Source of the DNA: Hymenobacter sp. BT188
GTDB taxonomy: Bacteria > Bacteroidota > Bacteroidia > Cytophagales > Hymenobacteraceae
Length of the DNA stretch: 64,000 nucleotides
Direction of reading: 5' to 3'
Assembly: GCF_014333585.1 (NCBI RefSeq)
Contig: NZ_JACSCW010000003.1
Span: 248,001-312,000, forward strand
Shown here: in pieces, positions 8,665 through 17,215 of the stretch
Layout of the letters: the number at the start of each line of letters is the position of its first letter
Numbering within the stretch: the first letter of the stretch is position 1
Program-made: the position numbers and the translations under genes
The notes under the pieces: generated by a model
What the model was told of the DNA's origin: nothing
The model's database searches: none
What the model saw: the letters and a program-made list of their open reading frames with translations, nothing else

Positions 8665-8672
8665 TATCTTTG
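8665..8672 (+). promoter_or_regulatory. Candidate -7 element (TATCTTTG)
   Basis: An exact match to the Bacteroidota -7 consensus TAnnTTTG, 8 bp before the ATG at 8681. No TTG is found at the usual 19-22 bp upstream. If used, the transcript would start at or near the start codon. Confidence 0.4.
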
Positions 8673-8680
8673 CCGTTACC

Positions 8681-9301
8681 ATGCGCCTCAATCCCAAACT
8701 CTTTATTATCCTCGGCCTAGTTCTCGTGCTCGGCTATTTCCTCCAAGACCTCGTGCTGAACGACGAGCAGTATGTTGCTCGCATCGAGAAAGCCCGCCAC
8801 GCGAAAAACGACGAGTTTCGGCGCGTACAAGGCTCGCCGCTCTCCGCCGAGCAGCGTCAGGAGTTCGACAGCCTAAACTACTTCGCGCCCAACAAAACGT
8901 ACCGCCTCACCGCCCAGTTTGAGCCCTTTCCCGTGCGCGACACCATCGCCATGCGCCTCACCGACGGCAAAGCTGAAAAGTATATACGCTGGGGCCGCGC
9001 ATCGTTTGAGTGGCAAAAAGAGGCGCAGCGCCTCACCGTTTTCCGCAAAGCCAACGGTCCCGATACCACGCTCTTTATTCCCTTCACCGACAAAACCAAC
9101 GGTTTCGACACGTACGGCGGCGGCCGCTACCTCGATGCCGAACCCGTAGCCGATGGCGACGACGAAATCGTGCTGGATTTTAACACGGCCTACAATCCAT
9201 TCTGCGCTTATAATGTGTCGTTTGCCTGCCCCGTGCCGCCCGCCGAGAATATCTTGTCGGTGTATATTAAAGCTGGGGAGAAGTCCTTTCACAAGGATTA
9301 A
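8681..9301 (+). CDS. DUF1684 domain protein
   Basis: A 206-residue protein with one N-terminal hydrophobic segment (residues 6-22) that is either an uncleaved anchor or a signal peptide. The DUF1684 core is recognisable by FIPFTDKTNG, TYGGGRYLD, the LDFNTAYNPFCAY stretch and the end CPVPPAEN with conserved cysteines. The family is widespread in Bacteroidota and of unknown function. It appears to be a single-gene unit before pheT. Confidence in the family is high, in any function nil. Confidence 0.85.
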   Translation: MRLNPKLFIILGLVLVLGYFLQDLVLNDEQYVARIEKARHAKNDEFRRVQGSPLSAEQRQEFDSLNYFAPNKTYRLTAQFEPFPVRDTIAMRLTDGKAEKYIRWGRASFEWQKEAQRLTVFRKANGPDTTLFIPFTDKTNGFDTYGGGRYLDAEPVADGDDEIVLDFNTAYNPFCAYNVSFACPVPPAENILSVYIKAGEKSFHKD

Positions 9302-9486
9302 GGTGCTGTTAGCAGTTGGCTGAAAACACCCTTACGGTTTGCTTTAAGGGAAATAGTCGAGTCTGATTTCTGTTCCGCAACGGCGCAAACTAAACTACTG
9401 TTGCCTTTGCAAATTTCTACCTTTACTTCACTAGCAGTGTAAAGTGCTGCTATGTTTGGTTACTGCTTACTGCCTATTTATCACCC

Positions 9487-11907
9487 ATGAAAATATCCCT
9501 CGACTGGCTTCGTACCCTTATTCCCACCGATAAATCGGCCACCGAACTAGCTGCCCTGCTCACGGGCTCGGGCTTGGAAGTGGAAGGCGTAGAGGAGCTG
9601 GAAAGCATTCCCGGCGGCCTGCGCGGCGTAGTAATTGGTGAAGTGCTGACCTGCGAAAAGCACCCTGACGCGGATAAGCTGAGCCTGACCACCGTAGCCG
9701 TGGGCGACGCCACACCCCGCCAAATCGTGTGTGGTGCTTCGAATGTGGCTGCTGGTCAGAAGGTAGTGGTAGCCCTAGAAGGCGCCACCCTGCACCCGGC
9801 CCAGGGCGAGCCATTCAAAATCAAGAAGTCCAAGATTCGCGGCGCGGCCTCCGAAGGCATGATTTGCGCCGAGGATGAAATTGGCATCGGTACTTCCCAC
9901 GCTGGCATCATCGTGCTCGACACCGATCTGCCCAACGGTACGCCCGCCGCTGAGTATTTCGGGTTGGGTTCGGATGCTGTGCTGGAAATCGGCCTGACGC
10001 CTAACCGCGCTGACGCCGCCTCCCACTACGGCGTGGCCCGCGAGCTGCGTGCTCTCCTGCGTCAGCCCTGTCACTTGCCCGATGTAAGCGCGTTTTTGCC
10101 CCCCACAGCCGCCGCGCAGAATGTGCAGGTGCTGATTGAGGACGAAGATGCCTGCCCGCGCTACGCCGGCTTGCTGCTGGAAAACGTGCAGGTCGGTCCG
10201 TCGCCGGAGTGGCTGCAGCGGCGGTTGCGCAGCATTGGCTTGTCGCCGATCAACAACGTAGTAGACGTGACCAATTTCGTGCTGCACGAGTTGGGTCAGC
10301 CCCTGCACGCTTTCGACGCCGACCAGATTCCTGGGGAGAAAATTCGGGTGAAGCGCGCCGCTGAAGGTGAAAAATTCACGACTCTGGATGGCACGGAGCG
10401 CACCCTGCGCGCCGAAGACTTGGTAATTGCCGGTGGGGGCGGGGAGCCGATGGCCCTGGCCGGCGTGTTTGGGGGGCAAACTTCCGGCGTGAGCGCTATT
10501 ACTAAGCGTGTTTTTCTGGAAAGCGCTTACTTCACGCCCGCAGTAGTACGTCGTACCAGCCAAACACACCAGCTCAAAACCGACGCTTCCTTCCGCTTCG
10601 AGCGCGGCACTGATCCAAATATGGTACTGGTGGCCTTGCAGCGGGCGGCCTTGCTGCTCCAGGAAGTAGCTGGCGCTACCATAGCGGCGCCCATTGTGGA
10701 TGAATACCCCAAGCATGTGCTGCCAACCACGGTGCGTCTGCGCCTTTCACGGGTGGAGCGCCTCGTAGGCCAGCACATCGCCACCGACCGGATTCGTCAT
10801 ATCCTGACTGATTTAGAAATTACCGTTCAGGCCGAGAATGGTGACGACTGGTGGCTGATCGTGCCATCCTTCAAAGTAGACGTGACTCGCGAGGCTGACG
10901 TTATCGAAGAGATACTGCGCATCTACGGCTACAACAATGTGGCCTTGCGTCCGCACAACTCGGCTTCCTTTCTGGCCAAGTTCCCAAATCCTGACCCGGA
11001 GATTCTGCGCCAGAATACGTCTCGTCTGCTCAGCGGCCAGGGCTTCTCTGAAATCATTACCAACTCCATTACCAACGCCCGTTACTTCGAAGCCGAAGGG
11101 GAAACCAACGAAGCTCTGGTGCGCGTGCTGAACTACAACAGTGCCGACCTGAACGTGATGCGCCCAACAGTGCTGCACAGCGCCTTGGAAGTAGTCCGCT
11201 ACAACCTTAACCGCCGTCAGCGCGACCTGAAGCTGTATGAGTTCGGCAAGACTTACTACCGCAAAGCCGACGGCCAATACGAGGAGAAAAACAGCCTGGT
11301 AATTCTGCTCACCGGCAACGCCACCGCCGAAACCTGGCAGCATAAATCCGAAAAGGCTACTTTCCACCACCTGGCCGGTGCTGTGCAGCAAGTCCTGACG
11401 GCTTTGGGGCACGCTACGCCCACGTCCCAGCCTGTACAGCACCCGTACATCGCTGGTGGCTTAACGCTATTGGCGCACAACCAACCAGTGGCTCATCTGG
11501 GGGGCGTTTCTGGCGGCGTGCTCAAGCGCCTCGACGTGAACCAGCCCATATGGTACGCCGAGCTGGACTGGGATTGGTTGGTTAAGAAATACAAGAACGC
11601 GTTGGTGGCCCGCGAACTGCCTAAGTTCCCGGAGGTGCGCCGCGACCTGTCGCTGGTAGTCGACAAAGCCGTAACCTTCGACCAGCTTCGTCAGATTGCC
11701 CAACGTGCCGAACGCAAGCTGCTACAAGGCGTGAACGTGTTCGACGTGTACGAAGGCGACAAATTACCGGAAGGCAAGAAGTCGTACTCCGTTAGCTTCA
11801 ATCTTCAAGACCTCACTCAAACGCTCACCGACCAAGCCATCGACGGCGTAATGCAGCGCTTGATTCAGCAATTTGAAAAACAGGCTGGGGCCGTAATTCG
11901 CCGTTAG
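9487..11907 (+). CDS. pheT: Phenylalanyl-tRNA synthetase beta subunit
   Basis: An 806-residue beta chain of the (alpha-beta)2 enzyme that charges tRNA-Phe in the cytoplasm. Order of domains: N-terminal start MKISLDWLRTLIP, tRNA-binding OB domain (about 40-155, CEKHPDADKL), B3/B4 editing region (about 215-390, SPINNVVDVTNFV), B5 domain (about 400-475), catalytic-like core (about 480-690) and the C-terminal anticodon-binding FDX-ACB domain (about 710-806, KFPEVRRDLSLVVDK). Length is normal. pheS is not adjacent, as is common in Bacteroidota. A candidate structured RNA follows the stop. Confidence 0.97.
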   Translation: MKISLDWLRTLIPTDKSATELAALLTGSGLEVEGVEELESIPGGLRGVVIGEVLTCEKHPDADKLSLTTVAVGDATPRQIVCGASNVAAGQKVVVALEGATLHPAQGEPFKIKKSKIRGAASEGMICAEDEIGIGTSHAGIIVLDTDLPNGTPAAEYFGLGSDAVLEIGLTPNRADAASHYGVARELRALLRQPCHLPDVSAFLPPTAAAQNVQVLIEDEDACPRYAGLLLENVQVGPSPEWLQRRLRSIGLSPINNVVDVTNFVLHELGQPLHAFDADQIPGEKIRVKRAAEGEKFTTLDGTERTLRAEDLVIAGGGGEPMALAGVFGGQTSGVSAITKRVFLESAYFTPAVVRRTSQTHQLKTDASFRFERGTDPNMVLVALQRAALLLQEVAGATIAAPIVDEYPKHVLPTTVRLRLSRVERLVGQHIATDRIRHILTDLEITVQAENGDDWWLIVPSFKVDVTREADVIEEILRIYGYNNVALRPHNSASFLAKFPNPDPEILRQNTSRLLSGQGFSEIITNSITNARYFEAEGETNEALVRVLNYNSADLNVMRPTVLHSALEVVRYNLNRRQRDLKLYEFGKTYYRKADGQYEEKNSLVILLTGNATAETWQHKSEKATFHHLAGAVQQVLTALGHATPTSQPVQHPYIAGGLTLLAHNQPVAHLGGVSGGVLKRLDVNQPIWYAELDWDWLVKKYKNALVARELPKFPEVRRDLSLVVDKAVTFDQLRQIAQRAERKLLQGVNVFDVYEGDKLPEGKKSYSVSFNLQDLTQTLTDQAIDGVMQRLIQQFEKQAGAVIRR

Positions 11908-11910
11908 CTG

Positions 11911-12016
11911 AAGCGTCACAGTGCGTTTGAACTCGCGCTCCAAGCAGGAAGTTTGGGTAACAGGTGAAATCCTGCCAAATTGCCTGAGCGAAGCAGGCGA
12001 ATTTACTGTGGCGCTT
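11911..12016 (+). ncRNA. Candidate structured RNA between pheT and zap genes
   Basis: A 12-bp closing stem (11911-11922 with 12005-12016, one G-U pair) encloses at least two further stems: AGTTTGG/CCAAATT (11950-11956/11975-11981) stacked through a GTAA bulge on CAGG/CCTG with loop TGAAAT, and GCCTG/CAGGC (11982-11986/11994-11998). A small GCG/CGC helix may form on the 5' side. AT-rich DNA follows. The nesting suggests an RNA rather than a plain terminator. It contains GGTGAAATCC, a word also found in cobalamin riboswitches, but the rest of that motif is not convincing. Family unknown. Confidence 0.4.
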
Positions 12017-12039
12017 ATTTATTAAAATAATTCTCCCGC

Positions 12040-12336
12040 ATGGCCTCCTCTCAGCAGCTTGCTCAACTAGACCGCCTAGAGCGGCAGGTAACCACCTTAG
12101 TGGCTGCCTATCAGCAGTTGCGCGAGGAACTAGCCGATGCTCAGACGACCATTCAGCAGCTTCACGCCGACGTACGCGACCGGGAACGGCAGCTCAAGGA
12201 TTTCCAGAATCAGGAGAATATCGCTAAACTTGTCCATACCATAGCAGAGGAACCTGCCAACGCCAACGAGCTTAAACTGCGCCTAAACGAATATATCCGC
12301 GAGATTGATAAGTGCCTTGCCTATTTGAGGGAGTAA
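12040..12336 (+). CDS. Coiled-coil protein upstream of zapA (ZapB-like)
   Basis: A 98-residue protein that is nearly all heptad-rich helix (LAQLDRLERQVTTLVAAYQQL and on), without signal peptide. It starts 28 bp before zapA on the same strand. A small coiled-coil gene directly before zapA is a common Bacteroidota arrangement, so a role with ZapA in Z-ring assembly is likely by context, but sequence alone only supports 'coiled coil'. Confidence 0.65.
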   Translation: MASSQQLAQLDRLERQVTTLVAAYQQLREELADAQTTIQQLHADVRDRERQLKDFQNQENIAKLVHTIAEEPANANELKLRLNEYIREIDKCLAYLRE

Positions 12337-12364
12337 TGACCATCGAACGTCCAGCCAACTGCTG

Positions 12365-12655
12365 ATGAGTGACTTAGCCATTAAAATTCGTATTGCTGAA
12401 CGGGACTACCCCATGCGCGTTAGCCCCTTGGAAGAGGAGCGTCTGCGCCTGGCTGGGCGTCAGCTCAATGAACGGATCAAGGAATTTCGCGAACAGTACG
12501 GCATTCAGGACAAGCAAGACTTGCTAGCCATGATTGCCCTATCCACAATGGCTGACGGCTTGAAAGTCAGCAAAGAAAAGGATGGCACTGATGCAGCTCT
12601 TACTGAGCGCCTTACGCGCTTAGATAATCTGCTTTCGTCGCTGGTGCTCGGCTGA
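12365..12655 (+). CDS. zapA: Cell division protein ZapA
   Basis: A 96-residue protein with the ZapA layout: N-terminal globular part (IKIRIAERDYPMRVSPLEEE, then RLAGRQLNERIKEFR) and a C-terminal helix that dimerises (DLLAMIALSTMADG then coiled coil). ZapA binds and bundles FtsZ filaments at mid-cell. It lies between the small coiled-coil gene and rny. Length and motifs fit the family. Confidence 0.85.
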   Translation: MSDLAIKIRIAERDYPMRVSPLEEERLRLAGRQLNERIKEFREQYGIQDKQDLLAMIALSTMADGLKVSKEKDGTDAALTERLTRLDNLLSSLVLG

Positions 12656-12657
12656 GC

Positions 12658-12732
12658 ACTGGCGCAGTTTTATGCCCGACTGGGCGGGGCCTACGCTCCG
12701 CTACTTGGAGATTGTTGGGCAGATTTTTTTGT
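12658..12732 (+). ncRNA. Candidate 6S-Flavo-like RNA or terminator
   Basis: The 112-bp zapA-rny gap holds nested stems: GCCCGAC/GTTGGGC (12674-12680/12714-12720) around an inner hairpin GCGGGGC-CTAC-GCTCCGC (12684-12690/12695-12701), with a 12-nt bulge on the 3' side only, followed by seven T. 6S RNA is often found next to zapA, and a short Bacteroidota form (6S-Flavo) is known, so location and shape are suggestive. A plain intrinsic terminator for zapA is the simpler alternative. Confidence 0.45.
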
Positions 12733-12767
12733 TATGGTTTATTAGTACCCCCTAAAAACCATAACTC

Positions 12768-14435
12768 ATGTCCAACTACATAATCTATATTGTTCTAGCC
12801 GCCATCGTCGCCCTTGTGGCTGGCGTGGTGCTAGGACGCCTGCTGGCCGGCAAGGCCAGGCAGGACCACGAAGCCCAGGCGCAAGCCCGCGCCCAGCAAC
12901 TTCTTCAGGAGGCAGAAGCCCAAGCCAACCGCACCCGCGACGAGCGCATTCAGCAGTCCAAGGATAAGTTTCGTCAACTCAAGAACGAGTTTGAGCAGGA
13001 AAGCAAGCGCCAAAAGCAAGCCTTAGAGCAAGAGCTAACCGAACGCCGGGCCACCGTACTAGAACAGGAGCAGAGCATCAAGCGCCTCACCGAAACCACG
13101 CAAAAGCAGCTCGAACAACTACAGCGTAAAGAGCAGGACTTAGAAACCCTCCGCGAAAAGCTTCAGACCGATGCCCAGCAGCAGCGCGAGCGCCTCGAAA
13201 GCCAAGAAGAAAAGCGCCGCATTAGCCTCGAAACTCAGCAAGCTAAACTCCAACAAAAAGAGCACGATCTCGATGCCCGCATCCACGATGTGCAGCACCA
13301 ACTCGAAACCATTGCTAACCTCTCGGCGGCCGAGGCCCGTGAGCAATTGGTAGAGTCGCTAAAAAATGAAGCTCAAATTCAGGCTTCCTCTTATATCAAA
13401 GACGTAGTAGCCCAGGCAAAGCTATCGGCTACCAAGGACGCTAAAAAAGTAGTGCTGGAGACCATTCAGCGCACGGCTGCTGAGCACGCTATCGAGAACT
13501 GCGTATCCATTTTCAATATCGAGTCGGACGATGTTAAGGGCAAGATCATTGGCCGCGAAGGCCGCAATATTCGCGCGCTGGAAGCGGCAACGGGCGTGGA
13601 AATCATCGTTGATGATACTCCTGAAGCAATCATTATTTCCGGCTTCGACCCCGTACGGCGTGAGGTAGCGCGCTTGTCGTTGCACTTGCTGGTGAAAGAC
13701 GGCCGTATTCACCCTGCTCGCATTGAGGAAATTGTAGCTAAAACTCGCAAGAACATCGACGAGGAAATCGTGGAAATCGGCGAGCGGACCATCATCGACC
13801 TCGGTATTCACGGCCTGCATCCTGAGTTGATCAAGATGGTAGGTCGGATGCGTTTCCGCTCTAGCTACGGCCAAAACCTGCTTCAGCACTCGCGCGAAGT
13901 AGCCAACCTCTGCGCCACTATGGCCGCTGAGCTAGGCCTGAACGTGAAGCACGCCAAGCGCGCCGGTCTTCTGCACGACATCGGTAAAGTGAGCACTGAG
14001 GAGCCGGAACTGCCCCACGCCATCCTGGGCATGGAGCTGGCCAAGAAGTACAAAGAGCACCCCGATGTCATCAACGCCATTGGTGCCCACCACGACGAGA
14101 TTGAGATGACCGCTATGGTCTCGCCTTTGGTGCAGGCCTGTGACGCCATCAGCGGCTCACGCCCCGGTGCCCGCCGCGAGATGATGGAGAGCTACATCAA
14201 GCGCCTGAAGCAGTTGGAAGAAACAGCAGTAAGCTTCGATGGAGTACTCCAGTGCTACGCCATTCAAGCCGGCCGCGAGCTGCGCGTAATGGTGAATGCC
14301 GACAACGTAACCGACGACCGCGCCCAAGAGTTGAGCTACGAAATCTCGCAGAAGATTGAGAAGGAAATGCAGTACCCCGGCCAGATCAAAATCACGGTTA
14401 TTCGGGAAATGCGCGCCGTGGCTTACGCCAAGTAG
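12768..14435 (+). CDS. rny: Ribonuclease Y
   Basis: A 555-residue membrane-anchored endoribonuclease that starts mRNA decay by cutting single-stranded RNA. One N-terminal TM helix (residues 4-26) is followed by a long Gln/Glu-rich coiled coil (about 30-200), a KH RNA-binding domain (about 240-305, [14 protein letters not shown]) and an HD phosphohydrolase domain (about 365-460) with HSREV, LLHDIGK and AHHDE metal ligands. The C-terminal region ends [14 protein letters not shown] as in the family. It is slightly longer than B. subtilis Rny because of the coiled coil. A terminator follows. Confidence 0.96.
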   Translation: MSNYIIYIVLAAIVALVAGVVLGRLLAGKARQDHEAQAQARAQQLLQEAEAQANRTRDERIQQSKDKFRQLKNEFEQESKRQKQALEQELTERRATVLEQEQSIKRLTETTQKQLEQLQRKEQDLETLREKLQTDAQQQRERLESQEEKRRISLETQQAKLQQKEHDLDARIHDVQHQLETIANLSAAEAREQLVESLKNEAQIQASSYIKDVVAQAKLSATKDAKKVVLETIQRTAAEHAIENCVSIFNIESDDVKGKIIGREGRNIRALEAATGVEIIVDDTPEAIIISGFDPVRREVARLSLHLLVKDGRIHPARIEEIVAKTRKNIDEEIVEIGERTIIDLGIHGLHPELIKMVGRMRFRSSYGQNLLQHSREVANLCATMAAELGLNVKHAKRAGLLHDIGKVSTEEPELPHAILGMELAKKYKEHPDVINAIGAHHDEIEMTAMVSPLVQACDAISGSRPGARREMMESYIKRLKQLEETAVSFDGVLQCYAIQAGRELRVMVNADNVTDDRAQELSYEISQKIEKEMQYPGQIKITVIREMRAVAYAK

Positions 14436-14452
14436 AGAGTCTCTGCTTTCAT

Positions 14453-14493
14453 AACAAAAAAGCCCACCAGCATTCGTGTTGGGGGGCTTTTTT
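14453..14493 (+). terminator. Intrinsic terminator of rny
   Basis: AAAAAAGCCCACCAGCA pairs with TGTTGGGGGGCTTTTTTT with one A-G mismatch; T-run follows. Confidence 0.8.
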
Positions 14494-14582
14494 TATAGAA
14501 ATCTACTGGCTGAAATAGTTGATTTAAAGCCACATTCACCTATTAGTAATTCCTTATATTCGAGACTATTTATTCTATCTAT

Positions 14583-15359
14583 ATGATTCTATCGTTACTC
14601 CGTACAATCGTAATCATTCCGATAGCAATACTATGTGGCTCAACAGGTTGCTCAGTATATGTTCCCTTGCAACCTAGCACACCAATGCTGCGCAACAAAG
14701 GGGAAAGTGAAGTAGCGGCTAGCCTGTATCTTTCCGGCCGGCTAGAGGGCTCGGTGGCGTACTCCCCGGTTAAACATGTGCTGGTGCGTGCCGCAGGTGG
14801 CCTGCTGCCTAGCAATGGTGATTCCGTTGATTTTCATATCCGCCAGTTTGAACTTGGCACTGGCACCTATTGGTCGCTTTCCGATCGGTGGCTAGTCGGT
14901 GCCATGGGTGGCTACGGTCGGGGCCAGAGTAACCGACGCTTCAAGGAAAATGATTTTGAGTATTTCGGGCCCGACACAGTTATCAGTTTTAACTATGCGG
15001 CCCGATTCAACAAAGTTTTTGGCGAAGCTTTCGTGGCTTACGAAGGTGAGTGGGCCACAGTCGGCGCAGCTTATCGTCTATCACAGGTGCGGTTTTCTTC
15101 CTTGACTAATAATGGTTCGCCGGTTGATCTTCGGCGCATGACGCGTAGCGAGCCAATGTTATTTATGCGTTTCGGTAATAGAAGTGGGTTTCTACCTTGG
15201 GGTCAATTTCAATTGGCCGTTAGTACGTCATCGTCGCCAGGCTATCGTGGCGACACCCCCCTTGAGCTGCAACTCGATGATATCAAACAAGCGCGTGTTT
15301 TTACTTCAATTGGGTTTTTCATCTACCCACACCGACTTAAAAAGTTTACCGACGATTAA
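14583..15359 (+). CDS. Outer-membrane lipoprotein, paralogue of the gene at 46937
   Basis: A 258-residue protein with a lipoprotein signal (lipobox STGC, Cys 23) followed by SVYVPLQPSTPMLRNKGE. This post-lipobox segment matches the protein at 46937 (SLYFPPPPNVPLLTQKGE), and both then show alternating hydrophobic strands with aromatic ends (LYLSGRLEGSVAYSPVKHV), as in small outer-membrane beta-barrels. I recognise no named family. Function unknown; location in the outer membrane is inferred from the lipobox and strand pattern. A shared terminator with susD follows. Confidence 0.65.
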   Translation: MILSLLRTIVIIPIAILCGSTGCSVYVPLQPSTPMLRNKGESEVAASLYLSGRLEGSVAYSPVKHVLVRAAGGLLPSNGDSVDFHIRQFELGTGTYWSLSDRWLVGAMGGYGRGQSNRRFKENDFEYFGPDTVISFNYAARFNKVFGEAFVAYEGEWATVGAAYRLSQVRFSSLTNNGSPVDLRRMTRSEPMLFMRFGNRSGFLPWGQFQLAVSTSSSPGYRGDTPLELQLDDIKQARVFTSIGFFIYPHRLKKFTDD

Positions 15360-15430
15360 GCTTAGTCAACCGTTAACCAGTAGGAGCACTAGATAGTAAG
15401 TACTATGTAATCGTGCTAACGATATGCTAA

Positions 15431-15470
15431 ACAAAAAGCCCCCCAGCACGAATGCTGGGGGGCTTTTACT
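15431..15470. terminator. Bidirectional intrinsic terminator
   Basis: AAAAAGCCCCCCAGCA / TGCTGGGGGGCTTTT hairpin between two convergent genes (14583 plus, susD minus); A and T tracts on both sides. Confidence 0.85.
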
Positions 15471-15518
15471 GTGATAGAACTCCTGGATAAAATTCTGATC
15501 GGGCTAAAGCCTAAGGGA

Positions 15519-17174
15519 CTACCGGTAGCTCGGATTCTGCGTGAATTCCTCTTTGTTCAGGATAGCATCTAGCTGACGCTGTGGAATAGGGCGAACCGTA
15601 TGATATGGTTGAATACTGGCTCCTGCCTCCGGGTTATTGGCCTTTACGCGATCTACGAGCTTGTTCGTGCGCTTGAGGTCGAACCAGCGTACCTGCTCAC
15701 CGGCCAGTTCGCGGGCCCGCTCGTCCAGAATAAAGTCCAGGCTCAGGTTTGAGGCCGTTATGCGCATATCGGCGGCTTTGCCAGGTAGGGCCGCCCGCTC
15801 CCGCACAGCGTTGATAAGGGTGGTAGCCTGTGTCGTGTTGCCCAGCTTAAACTGCGCTTCAGCGGCCATCAAATACACATCGGCCAGGCGAATAACGTAG
15901 GCGTCGCGGGCACTTTGCTCCTCCTGAATAGTGGGGCGAGTAGGGTCTTCAAACTTACGCAAACACACGTACTGCAAGCGGTTTTTGGCAGTGCCGTTGG
16001 CGTTGTATATCGTGTTTACGTCGTAGGTCACGTACTTCTTCGACGCCTGTACCGAAGCAGAAATAGCCTTTTTGGTGGCTAGAATGGCGGTGTCGCCCAC
16101 GGCGAAACGACCAGTTACGGCCGTGTTAGCTAGCCAAACCGTGCGGAAGGAGGCAGCGTAGCGTGAGTCCTTAGTTTCGTCGAACAGGTTCAGCAGAAAC
16201 TTGGTTGGCATGAAGCGGTTGAAGGGACGGCCATTCGCTACGTCGCGAACCATACCAGGCTGATCATCATACTTCATTAGCCACATCAAATGGCCGTTGT
16301 TGCCGCCACGCGAGTGGCCATCGGGATAAAGTGTGTTGTCTACCCGGTCATTTAGCGTGAGTTCTTTCGTGTAGTTCACGGCCCACACTATCTCCCGATT
16401 TTCCAGGTTGGTCATCGACCATAGGTCGGCGTAACGGGGAAGCAAAGTAAAGTTGTAGCCCGAAATTACTTTCTGCGCGAGCGTGGCTGCCTGCTGGTTG
16501 TCGCCGCGCGTCAGGTAGATTTTCGCCAAAAATGCTTCGGCTGCTGGCTTGGTCACGCGGCCGTATTCGGCGGTAATGTTGGGCAGATTAGCAACGGCTA
16601 CGTTCAGATCATCAACAATCTGTTTGTAAAAGGTGTCAACCGGCGTGCGGTTGGCAGTGGTTTGCACCCCAGATGTTTCGGTGGTCGTGAAATGCACATC
16701 ACCCCAGGTCTCTACAATATGCCAGTAATAAAAAGCCCGCAGGAAGCGCAATTCGCCTTCCCGAACGCTTTTCTGCGCGTCCGTCATCCCCGAATCCTTC
16801 ACCCGGGAAATACCAGCATTGCAGAGGTTAATGGCGGTATACAACTTGCCCCACACGCTTTCCACTGCCCGCGAGCTGGATTGCAGGGTGGTGTATTCCG
16901 TCAGATCGGGGTTCACGTCGCCGGCGCCGCGGAGCCAGAGGTCAGTGCCCATTTCCGACATGCTGATGCCGTCTTCCTTGCCGTACCACCAACGTGTGTA
17001 AGAGTACGCCGCGTTTACTAAGCTCTCAAAACCGGCTGGTGTGGTGTACACGGCATCGGCGGTCAGGCCCGAGGGGTTGTATTCTTCCAATTGCTTTTCG
17101 CAGGCGGTCAGAAAGGCCAGCGCGCAGGCTGCAACTCCTAAACTTATCTTCGATAATTTCATCTTCTTCGTCAA
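15519..17174 (-). CDS. SusD/RagB-type nutrient-binding lipoprotein
   Basis: A 551-residue surface lipoprotein that forms the lid of a SusCD pair and captures nutrients for the TonB-dependent SusC. The signal ends at a lipobox (LAFLTAC, Cys about 24), followed by EKQLEEYNPSG. The family features are visible: N-terminal TPR-like helices (about 40-230, with ELRFLRAFYYWHIVETWGDV), VRLADVYLMAAEAQFKLG, and the C-terminal FILDERARELAGEQVRWFDLKR. It lies 41 bp after susC on the same strand, so is co-transcribed. No enzyme gene lies beside the pair, so the substrate cannot be read from context. Confidence 0.92.
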   Translation of the reverse strand: MTKKMKLSKISLGVAACALAFLTACEKQLEEYNPSGLTADAVYTTPAGFESLVNAAYSYTRWWYGKEDGISMSEMGTDLWLRGAGDVNPDLTEYTTLQSSSRAVESVWGKLYTAINLCNAGISRVKDSGMTDAQKSVREGELRFLRAFYYWHIVETWGDVHFTTTETSGVQTTANRTPVDTFYKQIVDDLNVAVANLPNITAEYGRVTKPAAEAFLAKIYLTRGDNQQAATLAQKVISGYNFTLLPRYADLWSMTNLENREIVWAVNYTKELTLNDRVDNTLYPDGHSRGGNNGHLMWLMKYDDQPGMVRDVANGRPFNRFMPTKFLLNLFDETKDSRYAASFRTVWLANTAVTGRFAVGDTAILATKKAISASVQASKKYVTYDVNTIYNANGTAKNRLQYVCLRKFEDPTRPTIQEEQSARDAYVIRLADVYLMAAEAQFKLGNTTQATTLINAVRERAALPGKAADMRITASNLSLDFILDERARELAGEQVRWFDLKRTNKLVDRVKANNPEAGASIQPYHTVRPIPQRQLDAILNKEEFTQNPSYR

Positions 17175-17215
17175 ATACTGGTTGAAAACACAGGCAGCGG
17201 CTATAAAAAAGCCCC

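Noticed and set aside
9775..10716. Long open frame opposite pheT
   Set aside because: Shadow frame; pheT is intact with all domains on the other strand.
11955..11981. Cobalamin riboswitch (GGTGAAATCC and ACTGT words)
   Set aside because: Other conserved parts of the B12 box are absent and the downstream genes have no B12 link. Kept as an unnamed RNA candidate.
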